This document shows, one piece after another, positions 1 to 8,866 of a DNA stretch of 64,000 bases (positions are counted from its first letter, which is position 1; each line of letters starts with the position of its first letter). The notes under the pieces were generated by a model. That model was not told the DNA's origin. It did not search any database and saw only the letters and a program-made list of their open reading frames with translations. The position numbers were made by a program, and so were the translations under genes. The stretch lies in assembly GCF_004341505.2 (NCBI RefSeq), contig NZ_SLYP02000003.1:1-64000 (forward strand). The letters are read 5' to 3'. This DNA is from Sphingomonas sp. JUb134. GTDB taxonomy: Bacteria; Pseudomonadota; Alphaproteobacteria; Sphingomonadales; Sphingomonadaceae.

Positions 1-2
1 AC

Positions 3-758
3 ACGGAAGGGCACTGGTGGTCCGACCGCGTCGACCAGCCCAACGAGATCCTCCAGCGCGAGCGCCTGGGCGGCATCGCGCTGCGCCGCAACCAGACCTG
101 GCCCGGCAACACGGTCAGCTGGCGCTTCGACCAGCCCGAGGCCGCAACCCAGGTCGCGATCCTCGTTCCCAACCCAAGGCCCGACGCCTTCCGCGTCATC
201 GCCTACAACACCACCAGCCAGCCCCAGCGCGCGACCATGACCGGGTGGACCGTGACCGGCGGCACCTGGACGATGAAGGCCGCCACCAGCAGCGACGGCG
301 GCACCACCCTCACCCCCATCGACACGCGCCAGCTCACCCTGGAGCGCAGCGCCTCGACGGAAGTGACCTTTGCCCCCGGCACCACCACCGTGCTCGACTT
401 CACCCTCAGCCAGGCGAGCAGCCCGGTCGAGCAGCGCTCCGACCTGGGCATCGGTATCGACGACGTCACCGTGCAGGGCCGCCGCGTATCGGTGACGGTC
501 CACAGCCTCGGTTCGCAACCTGTGGTCGGCGGCGCGGTGACGCTGGTGGACGCCACCGGCCGTGAAGTTGCCCACGCGGCGGTACCGGCACTCGCCGCCC
601 CCACCGACCTGAGCCCCAAGACCGCGACCGTGCGCCTGAGCATCCCCGGCGGGGTCGATCCCGCCACCCTTTCGGTCCGCGTCGCGCTCCCGGGCGACGC
701 GCCGGAGGTGACGCGCCAGAACAACCAGGTCCCCCTCGCCGAGCTCGTTCGGCGATGA
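3..758 (+). CDS. C-terminal part of an unrecognised protein, 5' end outside window
   Basis: The frame is open from base 3 to a TGA at 756-758, so about 251 residues of the 3' end are seen and the true start lies upstream. The visible part is rich in Thr, Val, Gly and Ser with alternating hydrophobic residues, as in beta-sandwich modules. The last 90 or so residues (after the SDLGIGIDD stretch) look like a CARDB or Ig-like fold with a DATGREVAHA turn. I do not recognise the family and assign no function. The stop overlaps the next start as ATGA (755-758), so the two genes are probably translationally coupled and share a pathway. Confidence 0.6.
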   Translation, partial: TEGHWWSDRVDQPNEILQRERLGGIALRRNQTWPGNTVSWRFDQPEAATQVAILVPNPRPDAFRVIAYNTTSQPQRATMTGWTVTGGTWTMKAATSSDGGTTLTPIDTRQLTLERSASTEVTFAPGTTTVLDFTLSQASSPVEQRSDLGIGIDDVTVQGRRVSVTVHSLGSQPVVGGAVTLVDATGREVAHAAVPALAAPTDLSPKTATVRLSIPGGVDPATLSVRVALPGDAPEVTRQNNQVPLAELVRR

Positions 759-1939
759 AGGCGACGCGGCGCGCTGTCCTGGCTGGCCTCGGCATCCTCG
801 CCACCCCGGCGTTCGCGCTGGGGGGCCGCAACGACCTGCGCGCCGCGCTGGATGCGGCCGAGAAGGACGGCGACCCCGCGCACCTCGCGAGCTTCGATGC
901 CAGGGCGCTCCCGCCGGGCCAGCGCCTCGACCTGCTCACCGCCCGCGCGGGGCTCGCGATCGACGCGAAACTCGCCACTGCCACCGGCGCCGAGCGCTAC
1001 ACCCTCCTCCTCCAGCAACGCAGCGGCACCAACGTCACCCCCGCCCGCACCCGCCGTCGCCTGACGCTCGAGCTCGACCGCCTCACCGCCCGCGCCGACC
1101 GCTTGTTCCGCGGCCTCGGCCGCACCCAGGGGTCGGTCGGCGAACGCTACCGCGCCCTCTTCGCCGACCCGCAATGGCACTATCCCGACAGCGACGCCGG
1201 CCGTGACCAGGCCGTCGCCGACATGAACCGCGTGCTCGACGCCGCCCGCGCGCGCGTGCCCGCCTTGCTCGGCCCCGTCCCGCCCTTCTGCCTCGACGTC
1301 ACCGCCCGCCGCCTCTCAGCGGCCGAGCTCGCCGCCGGCCGCGGCGGCTATCGCGAACTGCCGACCCCGCAGAAGCCCGGCGCCTATGTCGTCGACCTCA
1401 AGGACATCGCCCGCCGCCCCAGCTGGAGCCTGAGGGGCGCCGTCCACCACGAGCTGCTCCCCGGCCACATGACGCAGATGCCGATGGAGGTGCTTGCCGA
1501 CCCGCACCCGCTGCGCCGGCGCTACGCCCCCTCCTATGCCGAAGCCTGGGGGATGTATGCCGAACAGCTCGCCGCCGCCGATGGCGTCTACAAGGGCGAC
1601 CCGCTCGGCGAACTCGGCCACAGCCACTGGCTGCTGTTCCGCGTCACCCGCGGCCTCGCGGATCTGGGCATCCACCTCGACGGATGGAGCATCGACCAGG
1701 CCCGTGCACAACTGATCGCCTGGCAGGGCGAGCCCGGCTATTTCGCCCCGTTCGAGATCGACCTGCCCCGCATCGCCAAGGAACCCGCTACCCGGGCCTC
1801 GGAGGCCATGGCCTGGCTGGATCTCGCCGACACCGCCGCTCGCGTACCGGCGGCGCGGCGGGTGATGTTCCACCAGGCCATGCTCCGCCACGGCCGCATG
1901 CGCACCGAAGTGTATGGTGACTGGAAGCGCCTGGCCTGA
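755..1939 (+). CDS. DUF885 family protein (metallopeptidase-like), exported
   Basis: 394 residues. The N-terminus carries twin arginines followed by a hydrophobic stretch and ATPAFA, which suggests export by Tat or Sec. The family signature is seen as HHELLPGHM near residue 230 and EAWGMYAEQ near residue 264; DUF885 proteins normally show HE..PGHH and EGWALYAE at these places. The protein is shorter than the roughly 550-600 residues usual for DUF885, mainly because the N-terminal half is reduced. The family is often annotated as a zinc peptidase, but substrates are poorly known. Its start overlaps the stop of the upstream partial gene by 4 bp, so the pair is co-translated. It runs convergent to the GH43 gene, with a REP-like pair between. 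Confidence 0.75.
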   Translation: MKATRRAVLAGLGILATPAFALGGRNDLRAALDAAEKDGDPAHLASFDARALPPGQRLDLLTARAGLAIDAKLATATGAERYTLLLQQRSGTNVTPARTRRRLTLELDRLTARADRLFRGLGRTQGSVGERYRALFADPQWHYPDSDAGRDQAVADMNRVLDAARARVPALLGPVPPFCLDVTARRLSAAELAAGRGGYRELPTPQKPGAYVVDLKDIARRPSWSLRGAVHHELLPGHMTQMPMEVLADPHPLRRRYAPSYAEAWGMYAEQLAAADGVYKGDPLGELGHSHWLLFRVTRGLADLGIHLDGWSIDQARAQLIAWQGEPGYFAPFEIDLPRIAKEPATRASEAMAWLDLADTAARVPAARRVMFHQAMLRHGRMRTEVYGDWKRLA

Positions 1940-1947
1940 ACCACTCC

Positions 1948-2046
1948 GTGCCCCGGCGAAGGTCGGGGCCCAGTAGGGAAGGCCCCGGAAGAACGCGCAC
2001 CTATCGCCTCGGCACCGCAACTGGACCCCGGCCTCCGCCAGGGTAC
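1948..2046. repeat. REP-like inverted repeat pair between convergent genes
   Basis: Two 29-bp elements lie in opposite orientation at 1948-1976 and 2018-2046. The first contains GCCCCG (1950-1955) paired with CGGGGC (1964-1969); the second, reverse-complemented, matches the first at 22 of 29 positions by my count. Each can fold alone and the two can pair with each other. They sit just after the DUF885 stop and before the GH43 stop. The CCCCGGC/GCCGGGG plus CCAGT pattern resembles short intergenic repeats common in sphingomonad genomes (from memory). Possible roles are a bidirectional terminator or mRNA stabiliser. Confidence 0.6.
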
Positions 2047-2114
2047 AAGAAGAAGAGTCGCCCGCTTCTAGCCCTCACCGAGCTCCCGCGCCCGCCGGAA
2101 CCCGGTTCCGTCCC

Positions 2115-3734
2115 CTACAACGCCCGGTACCGGAAGTCCCGGAACCGAGCCTCGCCCGCCCCGGCCGAATACAAGCCCGGCCGCAGCATCAGGAACCCGC
2201 CCCGCACATTATGGTGGTACCCAGAGACCTCCATTCCGCGGTCGAAGCGCTTCCACGTCCGCCCGTTATCGCCGCTCAGGTGGATGGCCACGATGTGCTC
2301 CTTGTTCGCCACCCGCATCCGCAGGCGCCGGCCATAGGGGTTCGCCGGCCGCCCGCGCTCGATGCCGTACTGGTGCGTCACGAACCGGGTCTCGTCGAAG
2401 CCCAGCCCGCAATAGAGCTTGTCGTCATAGAACAGCACCAGGCCCGCGGTCCCGCCGGCTGCGATCTCGATCGTGCATTCGAACTGATACGCCCGGTCCC
2501 CCGCGATCAGCATCAGCGGCGAGGAATCGCTCGGTGCCTTGCCGGTTGCCTTCAACACCAGCGTGCCATTCTCCACGCGCGCCCGAGCGGCCTCGTTCGG
2601 TCCGGGCTGAAAGAAGTTCCACTTCGCCCCCAGCTGCAGGGTCCGGAAGTCATCCGACAGCGGCTGCCCATGCGGCAGCGCCGCGCCGCCCCTGGGCTTG
2701 GCGATGGGCTGCGACAGGTCGCCGCCCTTCATCCGGAACCAGCCATCGGCGGTCCATTCGATCGGGTCCAGCAGCGCCTGCCGCCCCAGCGTCCAGAACC
2801 CGTTCTCGAACCCGTGGTACACCGACCACCAGCTCCCGTCCGGCGCCTCGACCAGGCTCGCATGGCCGCGCGACCACCAGCGTTCCGACACATCCTCGGT
2901 TCGCACCACTGGATTGGCCGGATCATTCTCCCATGGCCCGTGGAGTGAGCGTGATCGTGCCACGATCACCATGTGCCCGGTGGGCGGTCCCGCCGTCCCG
3001 CCCACCGCGGTGATCTGGTAATACCAGCCGCCGTGCCGCACGATCTTGGGCCCCTCGGGCGAGAAGCTCTCGACGTCCCACTCGTCCGGATAGCGCCAGG
3101 GGTCATAGACATGCTCGACCTTGCCTATGGTCGACAGCCCGTCGTCCGACAGCCGGATGCGGTCGCCGCCCGACAGGAACAGCCAGCGTGACCCATCCTC
3201 GGCCACCGCATGGCACGGGTCGATATGCTCGTGCAGCCCCAGCGACTTCGGGTCGGACCACGGCCCGTCGATATGATCGGCCCAGCTGACATAGATGTCG
3301 TTCGGCGTGGCCTTCACCGGGATGTAGAGGAAATACCGCCCCTTGTGCCTTTCCAGGCTCACCGCCCACACCGATCCGATGTTGCGGTTGAGCGCGGCCT
3401 TGCGCGGCTGCCAGTTCACCAGGTCGCGGCTGTGCCAGATCGTCAGCCCCGGATAGCTGTCGAAGCTGGAGAACGTCATGTAATAGTCCCCTCCATCCTT
3501 CAGGATGGCCGGATCGGGGTGGTCGCCGGCCAGCAGTGGGTTCAGGAACCGCCCGTCGCCCAGGTCCGCGATCCGCTGGTTGTCGAAGCCGCGCTTCCAG
3601 TCCCTCGCTGTGCCCGCCTTGCAAGCCTCAGGCGCCGCCGGCGTCCCCGCCGCCCGTGCGGGCGTTCCGCCCAGCATCGCCGCTGCACCCCCGGCAAACG
3701 CCGTCCCCAGCGCGTCGCGCCTGCTCAATCCCAT
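2115..3734 (-). CDS. GH43 family glycosidase (beta-xylosidase / arabinofuranosidase type), exported
   Basis: 539 residues from the ATG at 3734, which has GGAGAAG 5-6 bases upstream and starts a twin-arginine signal (MGLSRRDALG... ending in TPARAAG). The frame is open further upstream, but that stretch overlaps the transporter and is not gene-like. The five-bladed propeller part carries the GH43 motifs DHPDP near residue 73 (catalytic base Asp), DPCHA, and EGPK near residue 227 (catalytic acid Glu). After about residue 345 a ConA-like C-terminal module follows, as in beta-xylosidases with a DUF1349/GH43_C2 domain. It is the last gene of a minus-strand operon with the FAH hydratase and exuT, 62 bp behind exuT. 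The likely job is trimming xylose or arabinose from plant glycans in the periplasm; exact linkage cannot be told. Confidence 0.88.
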   Translation of the reverse strand: MGLSRRDALGTAFAGGAAAMLGGTPARAAGTPAAPEACKAGTARDWKRGFDNQRIADLGDGRFLNPLLAGDHPDPAILKDGGDYYMTFSSFDSYPGLTIWHSRDLVNWQPRKAALNRNIGSVWAVSLERHKGRYFLYIPVKATPNDIYVSWADHIDGPWSDPKSLGLHEHIDPCHAVAEDGSRWLFLSGGDRIRLSDDGLSTIGKVEHVYDPWRYPDEWDVESFSPEGPKIVRHGGWYYQITAVGGTAGPPTGHMVIVARSRSLHGPWENDPANPVVRTEDVSERWWSRGHASLVEAPDGSWWSVYHGFENGFWTLGRQALLDPIEWTADGWFRMKGGDLSQPIAKPRGGAALPHGQPLSDDFRTLQLGAKWNFFQPGPNEAARARVENGTLVLKATGKAPSDSSPLMLIAGDRAYQFECTIEIAAGGTAGLVLFYDDKLYCGLGFDETRFVTHQYGIERGRPANPYGRRLRMRVANKEHIVAIHLSGDNGRTWKRFDRGMEVSGYHHNVRGGFLMLRPGLYSAGAGEARFRDFRYRAL

Positions 3735-3796
3735 CGCACTTCTCCAGCTTGGGGGTGCAGCAGCGGGCGGCGTGCGTGCGCCGCCCGCGCCTGCCT

Positions 3797-5083
3797 TCAG
3801 ACTTCCTGCGCGCGCACCAGCTTGGGCGACAGCAGGTGGACGCACAGCAGCGCCAGGAAATAGGCCGAGCCCGCCACCGCGAACAGCGGCACATAGCTGC
3901 CGATGCTGTCGAGGACATAGCCTGCGTACTTGGCCATCAGCATGCCGCCGATTGCGCCCACAGTGCCGCCGATGCCGACGACCGAACCCACCGCCGCACG
4001 CGGGAACAGGTCGGACGGGAGGGTGTAGAGGTTGGCCGAGAACGCCTGGTGCGCCGCGGTCGCAACGCCGATCACCAGCACCGCCAGCCACAGGTTGTCG
4101 ATCGACTGGGCAAAGAACACCGGCACCACCGCGCAGGCGCAGATGAACATCGTCATCTTGCGCGCGTAGTTGACGCTCTTGCCCGCGTTGATGAACCGCC
4201 CCGACAACCAGCCGCCCGCGACGCTGCCCAGATCGGACAGCAGATAGATGGCGACCAGCGGCGGCCCGAAGCTCAGCAGGTCCAGGTCATAGCGTTCGCC
4301 CAGATAGCCCGGCAGCCAGAACAGGAAGAACCACCAGATCGGGTCGATGAAGAACTTGCCCAGCGCATAGGCCCAGGTTTCGCGCACGCGGATCAGCCGC
4401 TTCCACGGGATCGCCGTCACCGGATCGGCGGGATCCTGCTCGATCCAGGCGCGCTCCTCGTTGGTTACCTTGGGATGCTCGCTGGGGCGTCGATACATCA
4501 TCAGCCAGGCGACCAGCCACAGCAGGCTGACCAAGCCGGTGATGATGAACGCCGCACGCCAGCCATAGGTGACGGTGATGATCGGAACCACCAGCGGCGT
4601 GATGATCGCGCCGACGTTGGCGCCGGCGTTGAACACGCCGATCGCCAGTGCCCGTTCGCGCGCCGGGAACCACTCGGTGACCGCCTTGATGCTCGCGGGG
4701 AAATTGCCAGATTCGCCTAAACCCAGGCCGAAGCGTGCCATGGCGAACTGGGTGACGCTGTACGCGCCGCCATGGGCGATGTGTGCGATCTGCCAGATGA
4801 CGAAGGCGATGGCATAGCCGAAGCGCGCGCCGATCACGTCCATGATCCGGCCGAAGCCGAGGTAGCCGATCGCATAGGCGAACTGGAAAAAGAAGATGAC
4901 GTCGGCGAAGTCGGTCTCGCTCCAGCCGAGGTCCGCCGACAGCGTCGGCTTGAGCACGCCGATCATCTGCCGATCGACGTAGTTGATCACCGTCGCCGTA
5001 AACAGGAGCGCGACGATCCCCCAACGATAGCGACCCGCCCGCGCTACCGCGCCTGCAATCGGATCAGCCCGTCCGTTCTCCAT
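3797..5083 (-). CDS. exuT: MFS hexuronate transporter (ExuT-like, anion:cation symporter family)
   Basis: 428 residues with about 12 membrane segments. The first helix carries NYVDRQMIGVLKP, typical of the hexuronate/glucarate branch of the anion:cation symporters, and the GESGNFPASIKAV stretch near residue 125 is characteristic of ExuT. It should import D-galacturonate and D-glucuronate with protons across the inner membrane. The start overlaps the 3' end of the FAH hydratase gene by 20 bp, so the two are co-translated. The neighbours uxaC, uxuB, uxaA and uxuA downstream of the divergent GH3 unit use exactly these substrates, which supports the call. Confidence 0.88.
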   Translation of the reverse strand: MENGRADPIAGAVARAGRYRWGIVALLFTATVINYVDRQMIGVLKPTLSADLGWSETDFADVIFFFQFAYAIGYLGFGRIMDVIGARFGYAIAFVIWQIAHIAHGGAYSVTQFAMARFGLGLGESGNFPASIKAVTEWFPARERALAIGVFNAGANVGAIITPLVVPIITVTYGWRAAFIITGLVSLLWLVAWLMMYRRPSEHPKVTNEERAWIEQDPADPVTAIPWKRLIRVRETWAYALGKFFIDPIWWFFLFWLPGYLGERYDLDLLSFGPPLVAIYLLSDLGSVAGGWLSGRFINAGKSVNYARKMTMFICACAVVPVFFAQSIDNLWLAVLVIGVATAAHQAFSANLYTLPSDLFPRAAVGSVVGIGGTVGAIGGMLMAKYAGYVLDSIGSYVPLFAVAGSAYFLALLCVHLLSPKLVRAQEV

Positions 5084-5894
5084 GCTTCGTCTCCGACATA
5101 CTCTCCTGCCGGGCGGCGGCCTCTATCGTGCCGCTCACCCGAAGTGTTCCAAACCGCGCCTCGACCCGCGCCCCGACCGCCACCTGGTGGACGCCGGTCA
5201 CCGCGCCTGATGAGACCCATTGCCCCGGCTCCAGCGTCCGGCCGCGCGCAGCCAGACTCTCGACCAGGAACGCGACGGCGCCGAACGGGCCATCGAGCAT
5301 GGTGCGCGCGCTCGCCTCACCGACGCAGGTGCCGTCGACGAAGGTCGCAACCTGCCAGTCCTCAAAGGCCCGGCTCGACCAGTCCGCCACCGGCGCGCCG
5401 ATCAGCAATGCGTTATGATTGCCGAAGTCGCTGATCGTGACCAGCGGTCCGTCCGCATTAATCCCCGCATAGGGCGAACTCGCGATCTCGAACCCGACAT
5501 GCACCGCGTCGACCAGCTCGACGACTTCCTCCAGTGAGATCCGCTGCGTACCCGGGCGTGGCGAACGGCCGATGCGCAGCAGATATTCGGCTTCCACCGC
5601 GGCAAAGCCGCCCGCGATCACCGGCAGCGCCACCGGATCGTCGCCGGCGTTCTGGATCTGGTCGGCAAAGATCGGCCCAGCGAGCCGCGGCACGCCCAAC
5701 GTGTCGCTGTGGGGCGCCGGCACGCGGCCCACCTTCCACCCGGCGACGGCACCGCCACGCAAGGAGATCGCATGGTCCTGCACGCCATAGGCCGTGGTTA
5801 GCGAGGTCGGACGCGCGCCCGGATAGGTGGGAAGCGCCGCACCCACACGCCGAGCCTCCACAAAGGCCCGTGCGATCGCCTCTTCCCCGCTCAT
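5064..5894 (-). CDS. FAH-fold hydratase / decarboxylase (2-keto-4-pentenoate hydratase-like)
   Basis: 276 residues of the MhpD-like branch of the fumarylacetoacetate hydrolase superfamily. Seen are GWKVGRV near residue 52, AVEAEY near residue 98 (metal-binding acidic residues), and a C-terminal half with GAVTGVHQV and EARFGTLRVSG. Family members act on 2-oxo acids with Mg2+ or Mn2+. It is first in a minus-strand operon with exuT and GH43, overlapping exuT by 20 bp. In this sugar-acid setting the substrate is more likely a 2-keto-3-deoxy sugar acid or its dehydration product than an aromatic cleavage product, but that is inference. The start has only a weak ribosome site. Confidence 0.72.
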   Translation of the reverse strand: MSGEEAIARAFVEARRVGAALPTYPGARPTSLTTAYGVQDHAISLRGGAVAGWKVGRVPAPHSDTLGVPRLAGPIFADQIQNAGDDPVALPVIAGGFAAVEAEYLLRIGRSPRPGTQRISLEEVVELVDAVHVGFEIASSPYAGINADGPLVTISDFGNHNALLIGAPVADWSSRAFEDWQVATFVDGTCVGEASARTMLDGPFGAVAFLVESLAARGRTLEPGQWVSSGAVTGVHQVAVGARVEARFGTLRVSGTIEAAARQESMSETKHGERTG

Positions 5895-5930
5895 CGACAG
5901 AACATCCTCAGCATTTCGCAGGCATGGCTA

Positions 5931-5947
5931 TTGGAAACCGGTGTCAG
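5931..5947. promoter_or_regulatory. Candidate LacI-family operator in the divergent FAH/GH3 promoter region
   Basis: The stretch TTGGAAACCGGTGTCAG has imperfect dyad symmetry around a central CCGG (GAAACC against GGTGTC), the layout usual for LacI-family operators. It lies 36 bp upstream of the minus-strand hydratase and about 180 bp upstream of the GH3 start. The only LacI gene of the window begins at 8867, directly after GH3. Single site, eye-found. Confidence 0.3.
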
Positions 5948-6124
5948 GAGCAAGGTAGTTTATGCGCTTGCGGCTCAAGGCGGACTCAGAATCTCTTCAG
6001 AGACAGCCGGCCGCGTTGCGTTCGGAAGCGCAGAGGCAGGCCAAGATAGCGTTACCAATTTCGTTGACCGCCTCCCGTCGATGTGCACAGTTTGATCCAA
6101 ACAGAAAAACTGGGGAGGTGTCGC

Positions 6125-8746
6125 GTGGCTCGCACGTTGCTGATGGGACTTCTATTGCTGTCGTCGGTTGCGCCAATCAGCGTGGCCACCGCGCAGTCCG
6201 CGCCTTCGGAGCTCCGCTATCGGAATCCGCAGCTGCCCCCTGCCGAACGCGCCCGCGATCTCGTCTCCAGGATGAGCCTTGAGGAAAAGGCGCTCCAACT
6301 CGGCCACGACGCGCCTGCTTTGCCCCGACTGGGCATCCCCAAGTACAACTGGTGGAACGAGGGGCTGCATGGCGTGGCGCGCGCCGGCATCGCAACGGTG
6401 TTTCCGCAAGCCATCGGCATGGCGGCGACATGGGACGTCGATCGGATGCGGGATACCGCCGACGTGATCTCTACCGAGTTCCGCGCCAAATATCTCGAGC
6501 GGCGCCATCCCGATGGCGGGAGCGACTTCTATCGCGGGCTTACCGTGTGGTCCCCCAACCTCAACATCTTCCGTGATCCGCGCTGGGGACGCGGGCAGGA
6601 GACCTACGGCGAGGATCCCTATCTGACGGGCCAGATCGGCACCGCCTTCATCCGAGGCCTGCAGGGGGACGATCTGAAGTACTTCAAGACGATCGCTACC
6701 TCGAAGCATTTCGCGGTCCATTCCGGCCCGGAAAGCAACCGCCACCGCGAAGACGTGTACCCGAGCCTCCACGATCTGGAGGACACCTATCTGCCGGCGT
6801 TTCGCACCACGGTGACGGAGGGCAAGGTCGCTTCCATCATGTGCGTGTACAATGCGGTCTGGGGCGTGCCGGGCTGTGCCAACGCGGTGCTGCAGCAACA
6901 GTATCTGCGTCGCGACTGGGGCTTTCAGGGCTATGTGGTCTCCGACTGCGGGGCAGCGGCGAACATCTATCGCAAGGACGCGCTGCACTACACCAACACC
7001 GCTCCGGAAGGTGTCGCAGCCGGCTTCGAGAACGGCATGGACCTGATCTGCGGCGACTATCGCAACGGCATGACGACCGATCCGGAGAACATCGTCGCGG
7101 CCGTCAGGGCGGGGCATATGAGCGAGGCGACCGTGGATCGGTCGCTCCAGCGCCTGTTCGAGGCGCGCATCCGGCTCGGCCTGTTCGACCCGCAGCTGCC
7201 GTTCCCGGCCATCACGGCGAAGGACTACGACACGCCCGCGCATCGCGCCAAGTCGCGCGAGATGGCCGAGGCGTCGATGGTGCTGCTGAAGAACCAGGGC
7301 AACCTGCTGCCGTTCAAGAGCGCGCCGCGCACGATCGCCGTCATCGGGCCCAACGCCGACAGCTTCGATACGCTGGTGGGCAATTACTACGGCACGCCGT
7401 CCCGGCCGGTGACGGTGCTCGACGGCATCCGCGCGCGCTATCCCAACGCGCGGATCCTCCATGCGCAGGGCGTCGGCCTCATTGGGCCGGCAGAAGCGCC
7501 GGTGCCGGACACGGCTTTCCGGGGGCTCCGAGTCCAGCATTACGCCAACCGCGACTTGCAGGGGGCGCCGAACGCCACGGAAGCCGCGACCAACGCACGG
7601 GTGGAGTGGAGCGGCGACCGCGAAAGCTCCGCACGCTGGACGGGCACGCTGGTGGCCCCGGAAACCGGCGAGTATCGCTTCCGCTTCTCCAGCGAGAACG
7701 GCTACCGCGTCTGGATCGACAACAAGCTGGTCGTGGACGAGTGGGGCGTGGGCGACGCGCCCTCGATCCTCTCGGGATCCATCCGCCTGAAGCGGGGCAA
7801 GAGCTACGCCGTCCGTATCGAGGGTTTCCAGCGCGGCGCGCGCGGCCAGCAGCAGCTTCTCTGGAGCCTGCCGAGCGCCAATGGCGACGATGCGGTCGCA
7901 GCCGCAAGCCAAGCTGACGTCGTCATCTTCGCAGGCGGCCTTTCCGCCCGCATCGAGGGCGAGGAGATGAAGGTTCAGGCGAAAGGCTTCGCCGGCGGTG
8001 ATCGCACCAGCCTCGACCTGCCCGAGCCCCAGCAAAAGCTGCTCGAACGGGTCCATGCCACCGGCAAGCCCGTCGTCCTGGTGCTGATGAACGGATCGGC
8101 GCTGAGCGTGAACTGGGCCGACAAGAACATCCCGGCAATCGTCGAGGCCTGGTATCCAGGTGGCGAGGGCGGCCATGCCCTCGCCGGCCTTCTCGCCGGA
8201 GACTATAGCCCGGCCGGACGCCTCCCGGTCACCTTCTACAAGTCCGCCGACGATCTGCCCGCGTTTGACGATTACGCGATGAAGGGGCGGACCTACCGCT
8301 ATTTCGACGGGGAGGTTCTCTACCCCTTCGGCCACGGCCTTTCCTACACCGACTTCGCCTATCGGAATGCGCGCGTCAGCGACAAGACGATCCAGGCGGA
8401 TGGCTCGGTGACGGTGTCGGTGGATGTCACCAACGCGGGCGGCATGGACGGCGACGAGGTCGTCCAACTGTACGTCGCGCATCCCGGCAAGGACGGCGCT
8501 GCCATCCGCACGTTGCAGGGCTTCGAAAGGGTGCACCTGAAGAAGGGCGAGACGCGCACGGTTCGCTTCGCGCTGAAGGACCGACAGCTCAGCTACGTGG
8601 ACCCGCAGGGCCGCCGTCGCATTTCCACCGGCCAGGTCGACCTCTGGGTTGGTGGCGGCCAGCCGGCATCGTGGCCGGGGCACACCCCGGCGGCCGGAGC
8701 AGCCGCTTCATTCGCGATCTCTGGCGAGAAGCTGCTGCCGCGCTGA
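6125..8746 (+). CDS. GH3 family beta-glucosidase / beta-xylosidase with PA14 domain, secreted
   Basis: 873 residues from the GTG at 6125, preceded by GGGGAGG (6112-6118); an ATG at 6083 in the same frame has no ribosome site and would put charged residues before the signal peptide. The N-terminus (VARTLLMGLLLLSS...ATAQS) is a Sec signal. GH3 N-terminal barrel: NWWNEGLHGVAR near residue 77 and the nucleophile motif SDCGA with Asp at about 274. A PA14 module (about 465-580) interrupts the C-terminal domain, and a fibronectin-III-like domain ends the protein (about 770-870). GH3 enzymes of this layout release glucose or xylose from plant oligosaccharides. It is divergent from the exuT operon and followed by a LacI regulator. 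Confidence 0.9.
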   Translation: MARTLLMGLLLLSSVAPISVATAQSAPSELRYRNPQLPPAERARDLVSRMSLEEKALQLGHDAPALPRLGIPKYNWWNEGLHGVARAGIATVFPQAIGMAATWDVDRMRDTADVISTEFRAKYLERRHPDGGSDFYRGLTVWSPNLNIFRDPRWGRGQETYGEDPYLTGQIGTAFIRGLQGDDLKYFKTIATSKHFAVHSGPESNRHREDVYPSLHDLEDTYLPAFRTTVTEGKVASIMCVYNAVWGVPGCANAVLQQQYLRRDWGFQGYVVSDCGAAANIYRKDALHYTNTAPEGVAAGFENGMDLICGDYRNGMTTDPENIVAAVRAGHMSEATVDRSLQRLFEARIRLGLFDPQLPFPAITAKDYDTPAHRAKSREMAEASMVLLKNQGNLLPFKSAPRTIAVIGPNADSFDTLVGNYYGTPSRPVTVLDGIRARYPNARILHAQGVGLIGPAEAPVPDTAFRGLRVQHYANRDLQGAPNATEAATNARVEWSGDRESSARWTGTLVAPETGEYRFRFSSENGYRVWIDNKLVVDEWGVGDAPSILSGSIRLKRGKSYAVRIEGFQRGARGQQQLLWSLPSANGDDAVAAASQADVVIFAGGLSARIEGEEMKVQAKGFAGGDRTSLDLPEPQQKLLERVHATGKPVVLVLMNGSALSVNWADKNIPAIVEAWYPGGEGGHALAGLLAGDYSPAGRLPVTFYKSADDLPAFDDYAMKGRTYRYFDGEVLYPFGHGLSYTDFAYRNARVSDKTIQADGSVTVSVDVTNAGGMDGDEVVQLYVAHPGKDGAAIRTLQGFERVHLKKGETRTVRFALKDRQLSYVDPQGRRRISTGQVDLWVGGGQPASWPGHTPAAGAAASFAISGEKLLPR

Positions 8747-8792
8747 AACATTGCCAGTGGCTCCGATCACGCCGCTGCCGGTTCGGATCATC

Positions 8793-8821
8793 GGACGCGC
8801 CCCTGCCGCAGGGGTGCGTCC
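8793..8821. terminator. Strong inverted repeat after the GH3 gene
   Basis: Arms of 14 bp (8793-8806 and 8808-8821) match with one mismatch around a single central base; in RNA this folds to a tight GC-rich hairpin. It lies 47 bp after the GH3 stop and 46 bp before the lacI-type gene. No T-run follows, so it may act as a Rho-assisted terminator, an mRNA end, or a protein site. Confidence 0.5.
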
Positions 8822-8866
8822 AAATGCCGCTGGCAAACAACTTCGCTCGGTCGCTATGGATGCGCC

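Noticed and set aside
3735..4091. Upstream extension of the GH43 frame to 658 residues
   Set aside because: The added 119 residues are low-complexity Arg/Gly/Ala, overlap the ExuT gene on the same strand, and precede an internal ATG with a ribosome site and a twin-arginine signal peptide.
6152..8683. 843-codon open frame antisense to GH3
   Set aside because: Long antisense frames are expected in high-GC DNA; the product has no signal, motif or ribosome site.
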